A stretch of DNA of 64,000 nucleotides from Bacteroidota bacterium (GCA_963169355.1 CAUJCR010000028.1:62001-126000), one strand, 5' to 3'. Shown: positions 8,610 to 17,929, counted from the first letter of the stretch. Numbers and translations: made by a program. Notes: generated by a model from the sequence alone, not told the origin.

Positions 8610-8617
8610 TACATTTG
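8610..8617 (+). promoter_or_regulatory. -7 promoter box, dedA-like gene
   Basis: TACATTTG matches TAnnTTTG and ends exactly 4 nt before the ATG at 8622, predicting a leaderless transcript. Confidence 0.5.
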
Positions 8618-8621
8618 TATA

Positions 8622-9245
8622 ATGTTCGATTTTTTAAAACAACTCACCGACCCGCAAAGCATTATACAATATGGTGGTTTATGGCTTTTACTATTTGTAG
8701 TTTTTGCCGAAACAGGTTTGTTGGTAGGATTTTTTTTACCAGGCGATTCCCTCATTTTTATTTCGGGTTTGTTGTGTGCAACTAAACCTCACTTGCTAAA
8801 TGTATCGTTTCCTATACTGGTTGCTTTATTAATTACTGCCGCTGTTATTGGTAACATGTTTGGCTATTGGTTTGGAAAAAAAGCAGGCGAAACGCTTTAT
8901 AAAAAAAAGGACAGCATCTTGTTTAAACAACAACATTTAATTACCACCAAAGCTTTTTATGAAAAGCATGGCGGTAAAACTCTTATACTAGGACGTTTTC
9001 TACCCATCATCCGAACCTTTGCCCCTATTTTAGCAGGTGTTATAAAAATAGATTTTAAACTTTTTATGTTTTATAATTTTAGCGGAGCCTTAGCTTGGAT
9101 ACTGGGCATCGGAGGTATTGGTTATTTTTTAGGAAAACGATTTCCACAAGTAGAAAGCTATTTAGGTTGGATTGTGATTGGTTTAATTATTATTACAGCT
9201 ATCCCTGTTATTATTACCTATTTTAAAAACAAACAAAAAGCGTAG
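8622..9245 (+). CDS. DedA/SNARE-associated family membrane protein
   Basis: 207 residues, four to five membrane helices. The family hallmarks are the re-entrant loop sequence AETGLLVGFFLPGDSLI (about 29-45) and GRFLPIIRTFAPILAGV (about 124-140), with the conserved G-R-F-x-P-x-x-R-T arginines. DedA proteins are linked to phospholipid (undecaprenyl-phosphate or phosphatidylethanolamine) recycling across the inner membrane and to proton-motive-force homeostasis. It is followed 6 nt later by dgkA, supporting a lipid-handling operon. Confidence 0.9.
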   Translation: MFDFLKQLTDPQSIIQYGGLWLLLFVVFAETGLLVGFFLPGDSLIFISGLLCATKPHLLNVSFPILVALLITAAVIGNMFGYWFGKKAGETLYKKKDSILFKQQHLITTKAFYEKHGGKTLILGRFLPIIRTFAPILAGVIKIDFKLFMFYNFSGALAWILGIGGIGYFLGKRFPQVESYLGWIVIGLIIITAIPVIITYFKNKQKA

Positions 9246-9251
9246 TGAAAG

Positions 9252-9611
9252 ATGGGAGCATTTTTTAAATCATTTGTATTCGCCTATAAAGGCATTAAAG
9301 AAGGTGCTAAACAAAGAAACCTCAAAATTCATTTTCTATTTTCTATTCTGTCTATCTTACTGGGGTTTTACTTTTCTATATCAATTACCGAGTGGCTGAT
9401 GGTGTGCTTGTGCATTGGTTTTGTTATTTCGCTAGAGCTTATTAATACAGCTATTGAATATTTAGTAAATTGGATAAACCCCGAACAACACCCAATGGCA
9501 GGAAAAATAAAAGACCTTGGGGCGGGCGCTGTGCTCATAGCTGCTATTACGGCTATTATGATTGGTATAGTAATTTTTGGAAAATATATAATAGCTTTGT
9601 GTAACCATTAA
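9252..9611 (+). CDS. dgkA: Diacylglycerol kinase family protein
   Basis: 119 residues, three membrane helices. The DgkA-family core E-x(2)-NTAIE (Glu62, Asn65, Glu69) and the KDLGAGAVL motif (87-95) are present. DgkA phosphorylates diacylglycerol (Gram-negatives) or undecaprenol (Gram-positives) at the inner membrane; either is possible here. It sits 6 nt after the DedA gene and 13 nt before a nucleoside phosphorylase gene, so the three are probably co-transcribed from the promoter at 8610. Confidence 0.92.
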   Translation: MGAFFKSFVFAYKGIKEGAKQRNLKIHFLFSILSILLGFYFSISITEWLMVCLCIGFVISLELINTAIEYLVNWINPEQHPMAGKIKDLGAGAVLIAAITAIMIGIVIFGKYIIALCNH

Positions 9612-9624
9612 AAAAAGAAAAATT

Positions 9625-10497
9625 ATGGCTCAATTTCCTGAAACCGAATTAATCCTCACAAAAGATAATAGAGTTTATCATATTAACTTATTAGCCGAAA
9701 ATATTGCCGATGACGTAATAGTGGTAGGCGACCAAAACCGAGTAAAACAAATTTCGAAACTTTTTAGTAAAATAGAGTTTACTACCGAACATAGAGAATT
9801 TGTAACTCACACTGGGCTTTTTAACGGTAAAAGAATAACGGTACTTTCTACAGGTATTGGCACCGATAATATTGACATTGTAATGAATGAACTAGATGCC
9901 GCCGTTAATATTAATCCTATAACCCGAGAATTAAACCCAATACAAAAATCATTGAATATTGTGCGCCTAGGCACAAGTGGCTCATTACACGCCGATATTC
10001 CAGTAAATGGCATTGTGGTAAGCGCTTATGGTTTAGGACTTGATGGTTTATTAAATTTTTATCAAAACTGGGAAGAAGTAGCCGCAATGGATATTAGCGA
10101 AGCTTTTATACAACATGCGGGTTGGCTTACTAATTTACCTTATCCTTATTGCGTTAAAGCATCTGAACGTTTATTGAATAAATTTAGCGAAGGAACCCAT
10201 ATTGGCATTACAGCTACAGCGCCTGGTTTTTATGGCCCACAAGGGCGACAAATTAAGTTAAAAGCAGCCATGCCTCAGTTAAATGAACTATTAGCTAGTT
10301 TTAAATACGAAAACTATAAAATTACCAACTTTGAAATGGAAACATCGGCTTTATATGGTTTAGGAAAGTTATTAAAACACCATTGTTTAACAGCCTGTGT
10401 AATTATAGCAAACCGCGCCAGTAAAGAGTTTACCAAGGACTACAACCAAAGTGTTGAGATATTAATACAAGAAAGTTTACAACGATTAACAGCATAA
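9625..10497 (+). CDS. Nucleoside phosphorylase (uridine/purine phosphorylase family)
   Basis: 290 residues. The PNP/UDP phosphorylase fold is shown by the N-terminal VVGDQNRV phosphate loop (about 33-40), the STGIGTDN motif (about 75-82), RLGTSGSL (about 114-121, the R-x-G-T-[SC]-G signature of uridine phosphorylases), and NFEMETSALYGLG near the C-terminus, where the Met-Glu pair binds the ribose. It is predicted to split pyrimidine or purine nucleosides with phosphate for salvage; base preference not certain. It is the third gene of the dedA-dgkA unit. Confidence 0.9.
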   Translation: MAQFPETELILTKDNRVYHINLLAENIADDVIVVGDQNRVKQISKLFSKIEFTTEHREFVTHTGLFNGKRITVLSTGIGTDNIDIVMNELDAAVNINPITRELNPIQKSLNIVRLGTSGSLHADIPVNGIVVSAYGLGLDGLLNFYQNWEEVAAMDISEAFIQHAGWLTNLPYPYCVKASERLLNKFSEGTHIGITATAPGFYGPQGRQIKLKAAMPQLNELLASFKYENYKITNFEMETSALYGLGKLLKHHCLTACVIIANRASKEFTKDYNQSVEILIQESLQRLTA

Positions 10498-10545
10498 TTG
10501 TTAAGAAAATCTAATTAAGGGATTAAATTGGCTTCTATTCAGAAC

Positions 10546-10553
10546 TATTTTTG
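10546..10553 (+). promoter_or_regulatory. -7 promoter box, SirB1-like gene
   Basis: TATTTTTG matches TAnnTTTG and lies 7 nt before the ATG at 10561. Its position downstream of the alternative TTG at 10528 argues for the ATG start. Confidence 0.45.
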
Positions 10554-10560
10554 TTTTTGT

Positions 10561-11451
10561 ATGAGGCCAAAGAAAAACGAAATGAACCTAAAAGAAGTAA
10601 TTGCATTAATTACTTTATTAGATGACCCCGATGATAGTATTTATTCGGAAGTTAAAAATAGGTTTATTATGCTAGGACCACCCGCCGTTCCTCACCTTGA
10701 AACCGCTTGGGAGAACAGCTTTGATGCCCTGATGCAAAAACGCATTGAAGGCATTATTCATACCATACAATTTAAAGCACTGCAAAATGCCTTATCGTTT
10801 TGGGCAGAAAACGAACAAGATGATTTACTAAAGGCTTGTATTATTATTTCGAGGTATCAATACCCCGATTTAGACGAGAATAAAATAAAAAAACAGCTAC
10901 AACAAATTAAACAAGATGTGTGGCTTGAACTACACGACGACCTAACAGCACTTGAAAAAGTAAAAATACTAAATCATATTTTATTTGAGGTGCACCAATT
11001 TAGCGGCAATATTGCTAATTATCATGCGCCTCAAAATTCTTTTATAAATGTAGTTCTCGAAACTAAAAAAGGCAACCCAGTAATGCTTAGTGTTATTTAT
11101 GCTTTAATATGTAAAGAACTTAATATTCCTATATATGGCGTAAATTTACCACAGCATTTTGTACTTGCTTACGTGAATGATTTTGCTAATTTGTTTGACC
11201 CCTCGCACAAGAGCCTATCTGATAATATTTTGTTTTATGTTAACCCATTTAGCAAAGGCTTAATTTTTAATCAAGGCGATGTAGATGCTTTTTTAAAGCA
11301 ACTTAATATTGAGCCCGACACAAAATATTACCTCCCTTGCTCAAACCTAGATATTGTAAAACGAATGATACAAAACCTTATTTTTTCTTTTAACAAACTA
11401 GGCTACGCCGAAAAAGTAAATGAATTAAAAGAACTTGAAAAAAGCCTCTAA
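10561..11451 (+). CDS. SirB1-like transglutaminase-fold protein
   Basis: 296 residues from the ATG at 10561; a second in-frame ATG at 10582 is also possible. The first ~95 residues resemble the helical N-terminal part of SirB1 proteins (ALITLLDDPDDSIYSEVKNR...LG). The C-terminal half has the Transglut_core2 pattern GNPVMLSVIYALICKELNIPIYGVNLPQHFVLAY followed by an Asp-containing FDPSHK. The family has a transglutaminase-like fold, but the usual nucleophile Cys is replaced (Met/Ser around GNPVMLS), so enzymatic activity is doubtful. Role unknown. Confidence 0.8.
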   Translation: MRPKKNEMNLKEVIALITLLDDPDDSIYSEVKNRFIMLGPPAVPHLETAWENSFDALMQKRIEGIIHTIQFKALQNALSFWAENEQDDLLKACIIISRYQYPDLDENKIKKQLQQIKQDVWLELHDDLTALEKVKILNHILFEVHQFSGNIANYHAPQNSFINVVLETKKGNPVMLSVIYALICKELNIPIYGVNLPQHFVLAYVNDFANLFDPSHKSLSDNILFYVNPFSKGLIFNQGDVDAFLKQLNIEPDTKYYLPCSNLDIVKRMIQNLIFSFNKLGYAEKVNELKELEKSL

Positions 11452-11558
11452 TTTTTACTAGGTAATTCTACTTTAGATTATTAACGTTTCTAAATGTATA
11501 AATAAACATTGCAGTTAAATCAAAGAATTTTTATCCTAAATTTTAGTAAATTAGGGCT

Positions 11559-12728
11559 GTGAAACGATTAAAATCGATACCTTTTAATAAACCTTACTTA
11601 ACTGGCAAAGAAACCAAATACATTTCTCAGGCAGTAAAATCTGGTAAAATTTCGGGTGATGGCCTGTTTACTAAACGATGCCACCAGTTTTTAGAAGAAA
11701 GATATGGCTTTAAAAAAGTATTGCTAACCACATCTTGCACCACAGCCCTAGAGATGGCGGCTATACTTATTGATACCAAATTAGGTGATGAAATCATTAT
11801 GCCTTCATTTACTTTTGTATCTACCGCCAATGCGTTTGTATTAAGAGGTGCTAAAATTGTATTTGCAGATAGCGACCCATTAAATCCCAATATTCATATT
11901 AACAGCATTGAGTCGTTAATTACCAATAAAACAAAAGCCATTGTTGTTGTGCATTATGCTGGTATTGCCTGCAACATGGATGCCATTATGCGCATTGCCC
12001 ACAAGCATCATTTGTTGGTTATTGAAGATGCCGCACAGGCTATTGATAATTATTACATCAACTCTACTGGAAACAAACAAGCACTGGGCTCCATAGGTCA
12101 TCTTGCTACTTTTTCTTTTCACGAAACCAAAAATATTAGTTCGGGCGAGGGCGGTATGTTAGTTATCAATGATGAGCGATACATCACACGTTCGGAAATT
12201 ATTTGGGAAAAAGGCACTAATCGTTCGGCATTTTTTAGAGGCGAGATTAATCAATATGGCTGGGTAGATATTGGCTCATCTTTTTTGCCCTCCGAAATTA
12301 TTGCAGCCTACTTATGGGCTCAGTTAGAAAACATAGATTCTATACAACGCAAAAGACTCGAAATTTGGGAAAAGTACTACCACGAACTTTTAACTCTTGA
12401 AAAGAAAGGAATAGCCAACCTACCAAGGGTTCCAGCCTACTCTACTAACAATGCTCACATTTTTTATTTGGTGTTTGAGTCGCGGGGGCTACGAGAAAAA
12501 TATATTCAACACCTTAAGGAACATCAAATTCAAGCTGTATTTCATTATCAAAGTTTGCACAAAAGCAGCTATTATCAAACCCATTACGCAGGTCCATCAC
12601 TCCCTATGAGCGATCGGTATTCTGATACGCTTCTTCGGCTTCCTTTGTTTTACGAATTAAGTGCAAGAGATGTCCAATTTATTATTGACATCATTAAAAA
12701 AGCGGATTTAATTGCTGATACCAAATAA
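11559..12728 (+). CDS. wecE: dTDP-4-amino-4,6-dideoxygalactose transaminase (WecE/RffA type)
   Basis: 389 residues from a GTG start; no nearby in-frame ATG exists, and the homologous N-terminus IPFNKPYLTGKE begins at residue 7. DegT/DnrJ/EryC1 fold-type I PLP enzyme. The PLP lysine is Lys191 in FSFHETKNISSGEGG, a sequence typical of WecE, and the PLP-stacking segment is EDAAQ (156-160). WecE converts dTDP-4-keto-6-deoxyglucose to dTDP-4-amino-4,6-dideoxygalactose for surface glycans. rmlA/rmlB are not in this window, so the substrate must be made elsewhere. This is the left boundary gene of the polysaccharide locus. Confidence 0.88.
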   Translation: MKRLKSIPFNKPYLTGKETKYISQAVKSGKISGDGLFTKRCHQFLEERYGFKKVLLTTSCTTALEMAAILIDTKLGDEIIMPSFTFVSTANAFVLRGAKIVFADSDPLNPNIHINSIESLITNKTKAIVVVHYAGIACNMDAIMRIAHKHHLLVIEDAAQAIDNYYINSTGNKQALGSIGHLATFSFHETKNISSGEGGMLVINDERYITRSEIIWEKGTNRSAFFRGEINQYGWVDIGSSFLPSEIIAAYLWAQLENIDSIQRKRLEIWEKYYHELLTLEKKGIANLPRVPAYSTNNAHIFYLVFESRGLREKYIQHLKEHQIQAVFHYQSLHKSSYYQTHYAGPSLPMSDRYSDTLLRLPLFYELSARDVQFIIDIIKKADLIADTK

Positions 12729-12743
12729 AACTAGAATTTGGTA

Positions 12744-15700
12744 TTAGTTATTTATTCTAATAAATTTTTTAATAAATACTTTATCATTAATCATTACCTT
12801 AATGATATACGAACCTCTTGCTAATGACGAGGTAGGCAAGGTTATAAAATTAAGCCCTTGCAAGCCATTATAGGTTGTTTCTGGCATTTGAATTTGCCCC
12901 ATAGCGTTATAAATGGCCATGGTAAATTCCATATCTTTAGTTAAGATGATGGGCAGGGTAATATCTCCGTCGGTAGGGTTTGGTAAAGGATTTTCTACCG
13001 AAATATTATCGTAATTTAAAGAATTGCACAAGTCGTTATTTAAAAGGTTTTCGTCTTGTATGGTGTTTACCGATTCAATATGCACACAGGTAATATTATT
13101 TTGATCGTTTAGTTTACTAGCGCTTTTGGCGGTAAAGGTATAAGTGTAAAATGAGTTTGGATTTATACTTCCATTCCAAGTTTCTTTATTATTACCCGCA
13201 TCATTGGTTTGGTAATGAATATCGAAGGTAGTAACAGGCACCGAACCATAATTAGCTAAATCGGCTATTACCGAAATAAATCCTGCATTGTCTTTTGAGG
13301 TTTTAACAGACATAACTGCTAAATCTAAATAACGCTTTGCAACATTCATGAGTTTGGTTTTATTACCCTCACAGCCATTTTCATCTATTAAGTTTAGCAT
13401 TACGGTATAAGTTCCGGGCAGAGTAAACGTGGCTACAGGCGATGAAACGGTGGAAGTCATTATAGATGAAATGTTCCAATTATAACTATTGGCGTTATTA
13501 ATAGTAGCACTAAATGTAACTGGCGTATCTAAATAATAATAACTTGCTGGGTTAGTAATAAAATCAACATTAGGCAAGGCATATACTGTTAATGCTTGAG
13601 AGGCAGAATCGGTACAACCAAAACTATTAACAGTAGTAAGCAGTACGGTGTAAGTTGCAGGACTAACAATTGACAATGTAGGTGTTTGCCCAGTAGAAAA
13701 AGAAGTACCATTTAATCGCCAATTAGAACTTGCAACCACCCCACTTTGCGCTATGGTTGTATTAGCAATTTGAATGGTGTCTTTAGCACAAAAAGCACTT
13801 GCCGAAAAACTCACCAAAGGCGGTAAGTACACGTTTATGAACTTAGTAATAGACGATGTGCAACCATTACCGCCATCAACATCTAACTTTACCGAATACA
13901 CACCCGAATTAGTATATAACTTTGTGGGGTTAGGTACATTAGATGAGCTATTACCAAAATCCCATAAATAGGTAGCGCCACTTGGCGCAATACTAGTACT
14001 TTGAAATAAGGTTGGCGAATTGGTACAGGCTTTTAAGGTAGTAAAATCAGCCTTCACTTCGGCTTTTACAGATACCACCTTGTAAATAGAATCTTTACAG
14101 CCAGCGTTATTGGTAGCTAATAACTTAACCGTATAGTTTTGATTATTGCTATACAGATGCTTTGGGGAAACCGCATTAGAAGTTCCTAAATCGCCAAAAT
14201 TCCAATTATACGCACTCATTGAATAACCAGGCAAATTAGAACTTTGATTTTGAAACAAAACCGAATCATTTTGGCAAGCCACTGCTGGAATTGCAAAACT
14301 AGCCGTTGGCACGGGCGCTACATGAATGGTTTTAATAAATTGCTGTTTACACCCTACATTGGTTTCTACAATTAACGACACCGAATAAAGGCCCGTATCG
14401 GCATAAGTATAAAAGGTATTTTGAAGATGAGAGGTATCCGCTAGTGTAGAGTTATCGCCATAATTCCAATACCAAGAAGTAATGGTATTGCCACTAGGTG
14501 GCGAAGAATTATCATTAAAATTCACCACCTGATTTTTACAGGAAACCGTATTATTAAAATCGGCTGTTGGCGCTTGTCCAATAATATTTACCTGAATGGT
14601 GTCTTTAGCCACACAATTATTAGTATTAGTAACCACTACCGAATATTGCCCTGTATTAGTAACTGTGATAGCCGAAGTAGTAGCGCCAGTACTCCATGAA
14701 TACGAATTAACGGCTGTTGTAGGCGTAACCAAAGCAACCGAATTCCCCGCACATAAATTAGTATCAGGACCGAGGGAGGTACCTATTAATGAGGCATCAA
14801 CAAAAATAGAAATTGAATCTTTAAAATTACATCCTATATCATCAGTTGCTATCAATGAATATAACCCAGAAGATGAAATTTGTAAGACTGAATCGGTACT
14901 ATTATCCTGCCAAGTAAAACTACAATTAAACAATTGAGTTAGATTTGGAGAAAGTTCAAAAAAAGTATTAGAACAAATAATAGTATCATTTCCTAACTCA
15001 AAAGAAGGTAAAGCATGCACATATACATGAATAGAATCACTCGAAACATTTCCTAAACAGTCAGTCATTGTAACTTTATATATTCCACTAGTTGAAACGA
15101 CTATTTCGTTACTAATTGCGCTATTCGACCATAGATAGGTGAAATAAGATTCCCCTGCATGAATAGTAAGCGTATTGCCAATGCAAATTGCTGTATCTGG
15201 GGGTAGATTTACTGTTGTATTAGTATTATCAAAATTAACAATAACGGTATCAGAACTAATTCTCCCAAAAATATCTGTTACAGAAACATAATAAGTTCCA
15301 GACGTGTTGACTATTAATGAGTCGGCTGTTGATAAATCTTGCCATTGATAGCTAACAAAATAATCTTTTTTAGCCTTTATTGTAATTGGAAATGTGCATG
15401 TGGTAATAGTATCAACTAATTCTATAGGTGGCGCGTATTTATCATTTAGATATAATTCAACTTGCTGACGTTCATTCTGAGTCAATTGTCTTTCATAAAT
15501 TATAATTTCATAAATATTTTTATTACCGAAAAAAGTTCCTGCTATTGATGCTCCAATTGAAATTGGATTTGACTGAGTTAATCCATTAGTGGTAATTCTA
15601 TAAGGTGTTGAAAAAGAATTGTGATTAATAACACTATAAACTGTATCATCATGTCTAATCAAACTATAAATGAAAGCAGTGTCATTTTTTGCCTGATTAA

Positions 15701-16172
15701 AATTACCAAACGGGCTATTTATTTCAAAAAATCCGCCACCTATTGAATTATTATTCGCATCTCTACCTATCCAAAATCCATTTTGGTAATCATGATCGAC
15801 GAACCGTCCATAAGCATTATCTATACTTTTTTGGGAAGCAACTAAAAAAATTGTAGCATCAGAAAATGAAAAATTAACATCAGATAAAAGTTGGTCTTGT
15901 CCATCAAAATAGATACTAGGTAAGTTATTTAAAGTATTAGACGAAGAAACAACAGGTTGCATAGAAGAATTAAGTTGTTGAAAATTTGTTTGGTTAGCAG
16001 TTTGATCTGTCCAATTTGAAATTTGTCCCGAAGTAATCGTAATTCCATCAGTGCTTTTTAACCAAGTTTTTAAATTTGTTAAATCAGAGGGTAAAAAAGA
16101 AGTTTGAGTCCTATAAATTGCAGGATATAAAAAGAATAAACAAATATTCACCAAACTAAATAGTCTTTTCAT
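12744..16172 (-). CDS. Large secreted LamG/PKD-repeat protein with T9SS sorting domain
   Basis: 1142 residues. A signal peptide (1-22) is followed by a concanavalin A/LamG-like domain (about 30-250, beginning LTNLKTWLKSTDGI). Three Ig-like repeats follow, each with a 'D-T-x-I/L-C-x-(G/N)' start and a Trp-containing 'Y-x-W-S/Q-x' strand (about 255-530). About four PKD-type repeats follow (about 535-870; YNWNFGD and YLWDFGN are typical). Next come a CARDB-like segment (about 950-1050) and a type A C-terminal sorting domain (last ~80 residues: NPLPNPTDGDI...GSYIIKVMINDKVFIKKFIRI). It should be exported by the Sec then type IX pathway and displayed on the cell surface, probably as an adhesin. It converges with wecE with 15 bp between them. 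Confidence 0.88.
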   Translation of the reverse strand: MKRLFSLVNICLFFLYPAIYRTQTSFLPSDLTNLKTWLKSTDGITITSGQISNWTDQTANQTNFQQLNSSMQPVVSSSNTLNNLPSIYFDGQDQLLSDVNFSFSDATIFLVASQKSIDNAYGRFVDHDYQNGFWIGRDANNNSIGGGFFEINSPFGNFNQAKNDTAFIYSLIRHDDTVYSVINHNSFSTPYRITTNGLTQSNPISIGASIAGTFFGNKNIYEIIIYERQLTQNERQQVELYLNDKYAPPIELVDTITTCTFPITIKAKKDYFVSYQWQDLSTADSLIVNTSGTYYVSVTDIFGRISSDTVIVNFDNTNTTVNLPPDTAICIGNTLTIHAGESYFTYLWSNSAISNEIVVSTSGIYKVTMTDCLGNVSSDSIHVYVHALPSFELGNDTIICSNTFFELSPNLTQLFNCSFTWQDNSTDSVLQISSSGLYSLIATDDIGCNFKDSISIFVDASLIGTSLGPDTNLCAGNSVALVTPTTAVNSYSWSTGATTSAITVTNTGQYSVVVTNTNNCVAKDTIQVNIIGQAPTADFNNTVSCKNQVVNFNDNSSPPSGNTITSWYWNYGDNSTLADTSHLQNTFYTYADTGLYSVSLIVETNVGCKQQFIKTIHVAPVPTASFAIPAVACQNDSVLFQNQSSNLPGYSMSAYNWNFGDLGTSNAVSPKHLYSNNQNYTVKLLATNNAGCKDSIYKVVSVKAEVKADFTTLKACTNSPTLFQSTSIAPSGATYLWDFGNSSSNVPNPTKLYTNSGVYSVKLDVDGGNGCTSSITKFINVYLPPLVSFSASAFCAKDTIQIANTTIAQSGVVASSNWRLNGTSFSTGQTPTLSIVSPATYTVLLTTVNSFGCTDSASQALTVYALPNVDFITNPASYYYLDTPVTFSATINNANSYNWNISSIMTSTVSSPVATFTLPGTYTVMLNLIDENGCEGNKTKLMNVAKRYLDLAVMSVKTSKDNAGFISVIADLANYGSVPVTTFDIHYQTNDAGNNKETWNGSINPNSFYTYTFTAKSASKLNDQNNITCVHIESVNTIQDENLLNNDLCNSLNYDNISVENPLPNPTDGDITLPIILTKDMEFTMAIYNAMGQIQMPETTYNGLQGLNFITLPTSSLARGSYIIKVMINDKVFIKKFIRINN

Positions 16173-16239
16173 CTTGGTATAAATTTACTTAAAAAACATA
16201 ATATATGTACATTTTTTATTAAAAGTAAAAAGTTAACTT

Positions 16240-16247
16240 TACATTTG
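16240..16247 (+). promoter_or_regulatory. -7 promoter box, neuD-like gene
   Basis: TACATTTG matches TAnnTTTG. The predicted transcription start is about 16252-16254, exactly where the 52-bp stem-loop begins. No clear -33 TTG is present. Confidence 0.45.
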
Positions 16248-16253
16248 AAAATG

Positions 16254-16305
16254 CTATACTGTTGGTTACACAACACATCAAAAAAGTGTGTAAATGTCAG
16301 TATAG
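16254..16305 (+). promoter_or_regulatory. 52-bp stem-loop in the leader of the polysaccharide export genes
   Basis: Inverted repeat: CTATACTG (16254-16261) pairs with CAGTATAG (16298-16305). After a 4x4 internal loop, TTACACA (16266-16272) pairs with TGTGTAA (16287-16293) around a 14-nt loop. It would form the very 5' end of the mRNA, 22 nt upstream of the ATG at 16328. There is no T tract after it, so it is not a simple terminator. Possible roles: mRNA stabiliser, protein-binding leader or operator. Confidence 0.6.
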
Positions 16306-16327
16306 ACAAACCAATAAACAGAATATT

Positions 16328-16975
16328 ATGTTAATTATAGGTGCTAAAGGATTTGCAAAAGAGGTGCTAGAAGTTCTGTATCAAAATAATACGCTTTCTA
16401 GAGTTGCTTTTTATGATGATATTACTGAAAATATGCCTAAAAAATTATATAATCAATTTGAAGTTATAAGAAATATAAAAGACGCACAACGATATTTCAA
16501 TGAAACCTGTAATTCATTTACTTTAGGTGTTGGTGGACCAGAACTTAGACATAGATTGCATGATAAATTTGTTAAAATTGGTGGAACATTTACTTCTACA
16601 ATTAGTTCAAAAGCCACTATTGGAAATTTTGGAAACGAAATAAAAGAAGGTTGCAATATAATGACGGGATCGATTATTACAAATGATATATATATTGGGA
16701 AAGGTTGTCTTATAAACCTTAATTGTACAATCGGTCATGATAGTATTATAAATGATTTCGTAGAATTATCACCTGGAGTAAATATTTCGGGGAATTGTAG
16801 AATTGGCAGATTCTCTCTGTTAGGTACAAATGCGGTTTTATTACCAAAGGTTAAAATCGGAGAAAATGTTGTAGTGGCAGCAGGGGCTGTTGTAACAAAA
16901 GATATACCAGACAATTGTATGGTGGCTGGTGTACCAGCTATAATTAAGAAGCAATTGGATCCTATTTTAATCTAG
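16328..16975 (+). CDS. NeuD-family sugar O/N-acyltransferase
   Basis: 215 residues from the ATG at 16328. The frame is open to a TTG at 16262, but that would begin inside the leader hairpin. A Rossmann-like PglD_N domain opens the protein (MLIIGAKGFAKEVLEVL), followed by a left-handed parallel beta-helix of hexapeptide repeats from about residue 95 to 210 (IGNFG, IYIGKGCLIN, IGRFSLLG, IGENVVVAAGAVV). This is the architecture of NeuD/PglD acetyltransferases, which use acetyl-CoA to acylate nucleotide-linked amino or sialic-type sugars. It is the first gene of the export block, 43 bp before the ABC permease. Confidence 0.88.
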   Translation: MLIIGAKGFAKEVLEVLYQNNTLSRVAFYDDITENMPKKLYNQFEVIRNIKDAQRYFNETCNSFTLGVGGPELRHRLHDKFVKIGGTFTSTISSKATIGNFGNEIKEGCNIMTGSIITNDIYIGKGCLINLNCTIGHDSIINDFVELSPGVNISGNCRIGRFSLLGTNAVLLPKVKIGENVVVAAGAVVTKDIPDNCMVAGVPAIIKKQLDPILI

Positions 16976-16987
16976 CTAATTAAATAG

Positions 16988-16995
16988 TATATTTG
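16988..16995 (+). promoter_or_regulatory. -7 promoter box, Wzm permease gene
   Basis: TATATTTG matches TAnnTTTG, 23 nt before the ATG at 17019. It may be an internal promoter of the export block. Confidence 0.4.
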
Positions 16996-17018
16996 TAGAT
17001 ATTATTGTTTCATATTAT

Positions 17019-17840
17019 ATGGAGTTTGAAATCAAACCAAAAGGGAAGTTAAGTATAGGATTTAAGGAGCTTTGGGATTATCGAGAATTGTTTTATTTTT
17101 TTACCTGGAGAGATTTAAAAGTAAAATATAAACAAACTTTTCTTGGTGTTTTTTGGGCCATCTTGCAACCTATAATTTTAACTACCCTATTTACTCTTGG
17201 ATTTGGTGATGCCATTAGTGAGAAAAGTAACATCAAAATTCCATATCCAATTTTTGCTTTGAGTGGATTCTTATTATGGAGTATTTTCTCTAGTGGCTTA
17301 ACTAATGCTGGTAATAGTATGGTTAACAATTCAAATATTATAAAGAAAATTTATTTTCCGCGCTTAATCATCCCAATTTCTTCAATTTTAATATCTGTTG
17401 TTGATTTCTCAATTGCATTCATAGTGTTTATTCCTGTGTTATTATATTATGATTTTTGGTTCAATTCACTCGCTCCAGTTTATATAATTCTTAGTGTGCT
17501 TCTGACTACTTTTGCCACATTCGGTTTAGGTACTTTTTTTGCTGCCATTAGTGTTAAATATCGGGATTTTCGTTATATTTTACCATTCCTAATTCAAGTA
17601 TTATTGTTTGCTACCCCTGTTATATACCCTTTAAAATTTTCATCAAATGAAATATTGCATTATTTATTTTGCTTAAACCCCATGAATGCTCCAATTGAAT
17701 TATTTAGAGCCTCAATAGAAAAGAACAACAACATAGATATTCAATCTTTTATTTTAAGCACTTCAGTAATTATACTCTTGTTCATGTTAGGGATTTTCTA
17801 TTTCCGTAAAACGGAACATTATTTTGCTGATTTAGCTTAG
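17019..17840 (+). CDS. wzm: Polysaccharide ABC transporter permease (Wzm type)
   Basis: 273 residues with six predicted membrane helices. The N-terminal cytoplasmic sequence LWDYRELFYFFTWRDLKVKYKQTFLGVFWAILQP is the ABC2-type signature of Wzm/TagG permeases. Together with the next gene it should export a finished undecaprenyl-linked glycan across the inner membrane. The start ATG follows a TATATTTG box by 23 nt. The 89-bp gap to the ATPase gene contains no terminator. Confidence 0.92.
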   Translation: MEFEIKPKGKLSIGFKELWDYRELFYFFTWRDLKVKYKQTFLGVFWAILQPIILTTLFTLGFGDAISEKSNIKIPYPIFALSGFLLWSIFSSGLTNAGNSMVNNSNIIKKIYFPRLIIPISSILISVVDFSIAFIVFIPVLLYYDFWFNSLAPVYIILSVLLTTFATFGLGTFFAAISVKYRDFRYILPFLIQVLLFATPVIYPLKFSSNEILHYLFCLNPMNAPIELFRASIEKNNNIDIQSFILSTSVIILLFMLGIFYFRKTEHYFADLA

Positions 17841-17929
17841 TTTCAGTAAATTCGAAAAGTAATTACAAAAAAGTATAACTAAAATTATTAAAAAGACATA
17901 AACTTTCAAACTAAACCAATTCGATCCAC

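Noticed and set aside
16262-16327. Longer neuD start at the TTG (22 extra codons)
   Set aside because: Those codons coincide with the leader hairpin, and the family N-terminus MLIIGAKG begins at the ATG at 16328.
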